NCBI GenBank assembly: GCA_018817025.1
Contig: JAHIUU010000007.1
Span: forward strand, 1-64,000
Direction of reading: 5' to 3'
DNA from: Candidatus Babelota bacterium
Lineage (GTDB): Bacteria; Babelota; Babeliae; Babelales; JAHIUU01
DNA: 64,000 nucleotides
The first letter of the stretch is position 1, and each line of letters begins with the position of its first letter. Both the position numbers and the translations under genes were made by a program. The notes beneath the pieces are model-generated. The model was not told the origin of the DNA. It was given only the letters and a program-made list of their open reading frames with translations, and did not search any database. Of this stretch, positions 60,253 through 64,000 are shown piece by piece.

Positions 60253-62709
60253 ATGGAGGACGTAGTAAAAAATATGGAAAAAATGAAAAAAACTATGCAA
60301 GAATCACATCGAGAACCGCAGCTTTCTTTGTTGCCGGTTTTGCCACTTAAAAATGTTGTTGCGTTACCCAAAGGGATTATCCCTGTTATTGTTGGGCGAG
60401 ACATCTCAATCAAAGCGGTTGAGCATGCGCTCAAAAATGGCAAGGAGATTTTTGTTACAACGCAAAAAAAGGTTGATATTGAAAATCCAACGGCGTCCGA
60501 TCTATACCAGATTGGTACTCGAGCAACGATTCTTCAGGTTGCGCGTATGCCAAATGGAAGCCTAAAAATTCTTATCGAGGGAATCACTCGAGCGAAAGTT
60601 GTTGCGATTGAATCAGATACAAAGTTTATTGGGGTTAAGACATTTGATCTTCCTTCAATACCTATTGAAAAAGAGGCAGAGGTAAAGGCTCTCTGGCGTA
60701 ATCTCTACAATTTATTCAAAGAGTATGTTCGTTACAGCGACAAAGTTCCTCAAGATGTTCTTTCTATTTTCAAGGGGTCTCAGGATCTGGACTTTTTAAC
60801 CGATAGTATTGCGATACAGCTTCCGCTTGCTCTTCCGGAGCGCCAAGAGATGCTTGAGACACTCGATCTTCGTCAGCGAACGATTCGACTGAGCGCCATG
60901 CTTAAAGAAGAGGTTGAGATCCTAAAGACTGACAAGACGATTCGAAAAAGAATTCAAAGTCAGGTTGAGAAGCACCAAAAAGATTATTATTTAAACGAGC
61001 AAATGCGAGCTATTCAGCAGGAGCTTGGTCGAGGTGATTATCAGCAGGAAATTGAAAAGTTACGGGCACGAGCCAAGAAGGTACATTTGTCAAAAGAGGC
61101 CAAGGCAAAAGTTGAATCTGAATGTAAGCGCCTTGAGCAGATGCAGCCAACCTCCCCTGAGGCTGCGGTCAGCAGGAACTATGTCGACTGGCTTTTAACG
61201 GTGCCATGGAATAAAAAGACGAAAGATTCGGTTAGCATTGAGAAGGCAGAAGAGATCTTAAACGCCTCTCATGCAGGCATGACGAAGCCAAAAGAGCGAA
61301 TTCTTGAGTTTTTAGCAACAAAAAAATTTGCAGGCGAAAAGTTAAAACGCACACCAATTATCTGTCTGGTTGGTCCTCCAGGAACGGGAAAGACGTCGTT
61401 AGCATTATCGGTTGCGAAGTCTCTTGGAAGAGAGATGATACGAATTTCGCTTGGTGGCATGCGTGATGAAGCGGAGATTCGTGGGCATCGTCGTACGTAC
61501 ATTGGTGCGATGCCAGGAAAAGTTATTCAAGCGATGAAAAAAGCTGGTGTAACCAACCCGGTTATTGTTCTTGATGAGATCGACAAGATGTCGATGGATT
61601 TTCGTGGTGATCCGGCATCGGCATTGTTAGAGGTTCTCGATCCGGAACAAAACAAGACGTTTGCAGACTACTTTTTAGAAGTCGATTATGATCTTTCAAA
61701 AGTGATGTTTATCACGACGGCAAATGTTATGGATGCGATACCGTATCCGCTCCTTGATCGAATGGAACTTATTCAGCTGTCAGGATATACCGAGGAAGAA
61801 AAGATTAAGATAGCCCAAAACTTCTTGCTGCCAAAATTATTAAAAGAACACGCACTTGAAAAATCGCAAATCGTGATTTCTCAGAAAGTTTTTGAAGCAA
61901 TGGTTGAGTTTTATACAAAAGAGGCTGGTGTTCGCCAGCTTGAGCAGACGCTTGCAAAGATTTTACGCAAATCGATTCAGGAGTTGCAGAAGGATAAAAA
62001 ACTTAAGAGCGTTACCGTTACGGAGAAAAAACTTGAGCAGTGGCTTGGCGTTTCGAAGTACCGTCGTTCTGATAAGAAGCTTGAAAAAGAAATTGGTCTC
62101 GCAACCGGTTTGGCGTGGACCGAGGTTGGAGGCGACATTCTTGATATCGAAGTTGCCGTTCTTGGCGGAAAGGGAAGCCTATCGCTTACCGGTCAACTTG
62201 GCGAGGTGATGCAGGAATCGGCGCAGGCAGCTCTCAGCTATATTCGTTCACGAGCAAAAGAGCTTGGCCTGAAAGAAGATTTTTATGCGGACAAAGATAT
62301 TCACGTTCATATTCCAGAGGGTGCGATTCCAAAAGATGGTCCTTCTGCAGGGATTACCATGGGCGTTGCCCTTATCTCTGCACTTACCAAAAGTGAGATC
62401 AAGCCGAAGGTTGCCATGACCGGTGAGGCGACGTTACGGGGGCGAGTGTTGGCTGTCGGCGGCTTGAAGGAAAAGCTTCTTGCTGCAACACGATATGGTT
62501 TCGAGGCTGTCATTGCGCCCAAAGAGAATGAGCCTGATATTTCTGAGTTTGCAAAAGAGCTTGATAAAGACTTGAAGATTATCTATGTCGAGACCATGGA
62601 CGAGGTTTTGGAACATGCGTTTGTGACCTCACCGCTCAAGAAAAAACGAACGAAGAAAGTTGCAAAGAAGAAAGCCGTTAAAAAACGTGTCGCTAAAAAG
62701 AAGCGATAA
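60253..62709 (+). CDS. lon: ATP-dependent protease Lon with lysine-rich C-terminal tail
   Basis: 818 aa. N-terminal Lon domain (LPVLPLKNVVALPKGIIPV), AAA+ module with Walker A GPPGTGKTS and Walker B VIVLDEIDKM, and the proteolytic domain with the Ser in KDGPSAGI and Lys in GLKEKLLAA. The protein ends in about 23 mostly Lys/Ala/Val residues, like the rpsB tail. ATG 60253 follows GGAAGGG; 60220 is an in-frame alternative. The 3' end overlaps convergent waaA by 17 bases. Confidence 0.93.
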   Translation: MEDVVKNMEKMKKTMQESHREPQLSLLPVLPLKNVVALPKGIIPVIVGRDISIKAVEHALKNGKEIFVTTQKKVDIENPTASDLYQIGTRATILQVARMPNGSLKILIEGITRAKVVAIESDTKFIGVKTFDLPSIPIEKEAEVKALWRNLYNLFKEYVRYSDKVPQDVLSIFKGSQDLDFLTDSIAIQLPLALPERQEMLETLDLRQRTIRLSAMLKEEVEILKTDKTIRKRIQSQVEKHQKDYYLNEQMRAIQQELGRGDYQQEIEKLRARAKKVHLSKEAKAKVESECKRLEQMQPTSPEAAVSRNYVDWLLTVPWNKKTKDSVSIEKAEEILNASHAGMTKPKERILEFLATKKFAGEKLKRTPIICLVGPPGTGKTSLALSVAKSLGREMIRISLGGMRDEAEIRGHRRTYIGAMPGKVIQAMKKAGVTNPVIVLDEIDKMSMDFRGDPASALLEVLDPEQNKTFADYFLEVDYDLSKVMFITTANVMDAIPYPLLDRMELIQLSGYTEEEKIKIAQNFLLPKLLKEHALEKSQIVISQKVFEAMVEFYTKEAGVRQLEQTLAKILRKSIQELQKDKKLKSVTVTEKKLEQWLGVSKYRRSDKKLEKEIGLATGLAWTEVGGDILDIEVAVLGGKGSLSLTGQLGEVMQESAQAALSYIRSRAKELGLKEDFYADKDIHVHIPEGAIPKDGPSAGITMGVALISALTKSEIKPKVAMTGEATLRGRVLAVGGLKEKLLAATRYGFEAVIAPKENEPDISEFAKELDKDLKIIYVETMDEVLEHAFVTSPLKKKRTKKVAKKKAVKKRVAKKKR

Positions 62710-64000
62710 GCGAGTCTAGTTTTTTTTCGACCAGCGCTCCCTCACGCTCGAGCCATAGTCTGGCGTTATTTCCCATGGATTTTATTTTTTCGGGGCTGTT
62801 AAACAGCCCCGTTACTATTTCAAGAAGTTTTTGCTCGCTTTGTACTGTTATCGCTCCTGTGTGTTCTATTAATTCTTTTGCGATAACTCGACAGTTGTGA
62901 TTGTAGGGGCCAATAATACTCGGTTTACCCCATACTGCCGGTTCGAGTAGGTTATGGCCGCCAACAGGCACGAATGTACCGCCCAAAAAATATATTGTTG
63001 CTTGTTGATAGAGGGTAAACAGCTCACCAAGCTTACAGACAAGTAAGATATCATAAGAGTCTATGTTCGCGGGCTTTCTCTCGTTATCCCAAACTATATA
63101 CGAGTATCCCATCGCTTTCGTCTTACTTATTAACTCTCGTTTCCAATGAAAATGTCGAGGGGCCAGAGTGAGCTTGAGATTTGGGTATTTAGGCTTGAGC
63201 GCCTGATAAAGCTTGAGATAGACGTCCAGCTCGCCGGGGTGTATCGACCCCACCAAAAGCCGCCCATTAGTCCCGAGTCCGCCTGCCCCGTGTGTCCTCC
63301 GTAGCTCGAAGAGCGAAGGGGGATGTATCGAGGGGTCGAGGGATTCGAACGGCGCGCACTTCCTCTTCTTTTCCAAAACATTATACGCTTTAATATCCCC
63401 TAACACTTCTAACTTATCTGTATCGACCCCTAGGGCCTCAAATTCATGTTTATCATGATTGCTTTGTGTATAGATCTTCTCGAATAAATTAAGCAGCCTT
63501 GCTAACACCAACTTAAACTTGTGATACCTGTCACGAGAGCGTTTGCTGATTCGTGCGTTAATTAGAGAGAGTGGTATTTTTTTGAAGTGAGCAAGCATGA
63601 TGAGATTGGGCCAGACTTCGGCCTCGATGATAATAAGCCTCTTGGGTTTTATTCGTTTGTAGGCAAGCATGATTAATGGCAAAAAGTCGTACGGGAGAAA
63701 GCTGACGACGTCAGCTTGTAACTTTTCCTGGGCAATCTTTTTCCCCGTCGGGGTCCCGACCGTCAGGTAACAGACAGTATCGGGATTTTCTTTCTTGATT
63801 TTTTCGATAAAACTCTGGAGCGAGAGCGCCTCTCCAACGGATACAGCGTGAATCCAAACAACGTTTTTATTTGATCGAGGTTTGGGAACAAACCCAACTC
63901 TTTCTGATAATTTGCCAAAAATAGGCTTATTTTTGATTTTTCTTATGATTATGTAGAGTAGAAATAATGGAAGCGAGAAGATCTGTAAAAATTGGTAAAA
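62693..64000 (-). CDS. waaA: 3-deoxy-D-manno-octulosonic acid transferase WaaA (KdtA), 5' end off window
   Basis: The minus-strand frame is open from 62693 through the window edge (436 codons, last one ending at 64000), so only the extreme N-terminus is missing. VVWIHAVSVGEA, TVGTPTG, IEAEVWPNLI, ISKRS, GSIHPGELD, APRHFHW, GGTFVPVGGHNLLEP mark KdtA (GT30). It transfers Kdo to lipid A. Between KAYNVLEKKRK and GRLLVGSIHPGE sits a roughly 27-residue insert not expected in the family. Confidence 0.92.
   Translation of the reverse strand, partial: FYQFLQIFSLPLFLLYIIIRKIKNKPIFGKLSERVGFVPKPRSNKNVVWIHAVSVGEALSLQSFIEKIKKENPDTVCYLTVGTPTGKKIAQEKLQADVVSFLPYDFLPLIMLAYKRIKPKRLIIIEAEVWPNLIMLAHFKKIPLSLINARISKRSRDRYHKFKLVLARLLNLFEKIYTQSNHDKHEFEALGVDTDKLEVLGDIKAYNVLEKKRKCAPFESLDPSIHPPSLFELRRTHGAGGLGTNGRLLVGSIHPGELDVYLKLYQALKPKYPNLKLTLAPRHFHWKRELISKTKAMGYSYIVWDNERKPANIDSYDILLVCKLGELFTLYQQATIYFLGGTFVPVGGHNLLEPAVWGKPSIIGPYNHNCRVIAKELIEHTGAITVQSEQKLLEIVTGLFNSPEKIKSMGNNARLWLEREGALVEKKLDSLIASF
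63265..63345. repeat. GC-rich in-frame insert within waaA, possible palindromic element
   Basis: Within waaA a GC-rich segment encodes ESLDPSIHPPSLFELRRTHG and then AGGLGTNG. It contains small inverted repeats (GCTC-TTC-GAGC) and a repeated CCTCGA. It falls between conserved blocks and keeps the frame. The composition differs from the flanking gene. Confidence 0.5.

Overview
The window is AT-rich bacterial DNA with a Gram-negative envelope (lipid A acyltransferase, Kdo transferase WaaA, LptB-like ATPase, exported lipoproteins). It carries two adjacent ATP/ADP-translocase (NTT) genes, which are typical of obligate intracellular bacteria living in eukaryotic hosts. NTT transporters, many short exported proteins of narrow distribution and DUF2608-type HAD proteins together suggest a member of Candidatus Dependentiae (TM6). 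This is inferred from gene content, not from a marker tree.

Layout. (1) About 1-27.4 kb is an accessory region. It opens with the 3' end of a DDE transposase, followed by a DEAD-box helicase, a PLP enzyme, a NagZ-like glycosidase, ArfB, a VanX-like dipeptidase, an MFS carrier, a methyltransferase/D-Ala-D-Ala-ligase-like fusion, DNA repair genes (MutY-like, UvsE), a frameshifted Cache sensor beside a pentameric ligand-gated channel homologue, an AbrB-MntA-HepT toxin-antitoxin module, a multicopper oxidase with a C-terminal barrel, an exported kinase-like lipoprotein, Nudix enzymes and a three-domain hydrolase-GNAT-GNAT protein. Five short plus-strand scars (about 11.84, 16.06, 17.24, 19.76 and 22.35 kb) punctuate it. 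They share a peptide signature and at least one is clearly the C-terminus of a large serine recombinase. (2) About 27.7-39.07 kb is an integrative element. It has a primase, a replicative ATPase, a SpoVG-like protein and a terminase-region-like pair, plus a metabolic cargo operon. At its end is a large serine recombinase whose stop codon lies inside the 3' end of tRNA-Arg(CCT). No capsid, tail or conjugation genes are visible. (3) About 39.1-64 kb is mostly core genes on the minus strand: mreC, dus, gatA, gatC, an AGCS symporter, a MATE pump, hpf, an LptB-like gene, der, dnaX, the 4.5S SRP RNA, tRNA-Ser, rpsB, two NTT carriers, lon (plus strand) and waaA (running off the edge).

The strongest candidates for something undescribed are the array of recombinase-end scars separating unrelated cargo genes, including a toxin-antitoxin cassette bracketed by direct repeats of about 119 bp. 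Next come the Cache/ligand-gated channel pair, the hydrolase-GNAT-GNAT fusion, and GC-rich palindromic inserts lying inside reading frames.
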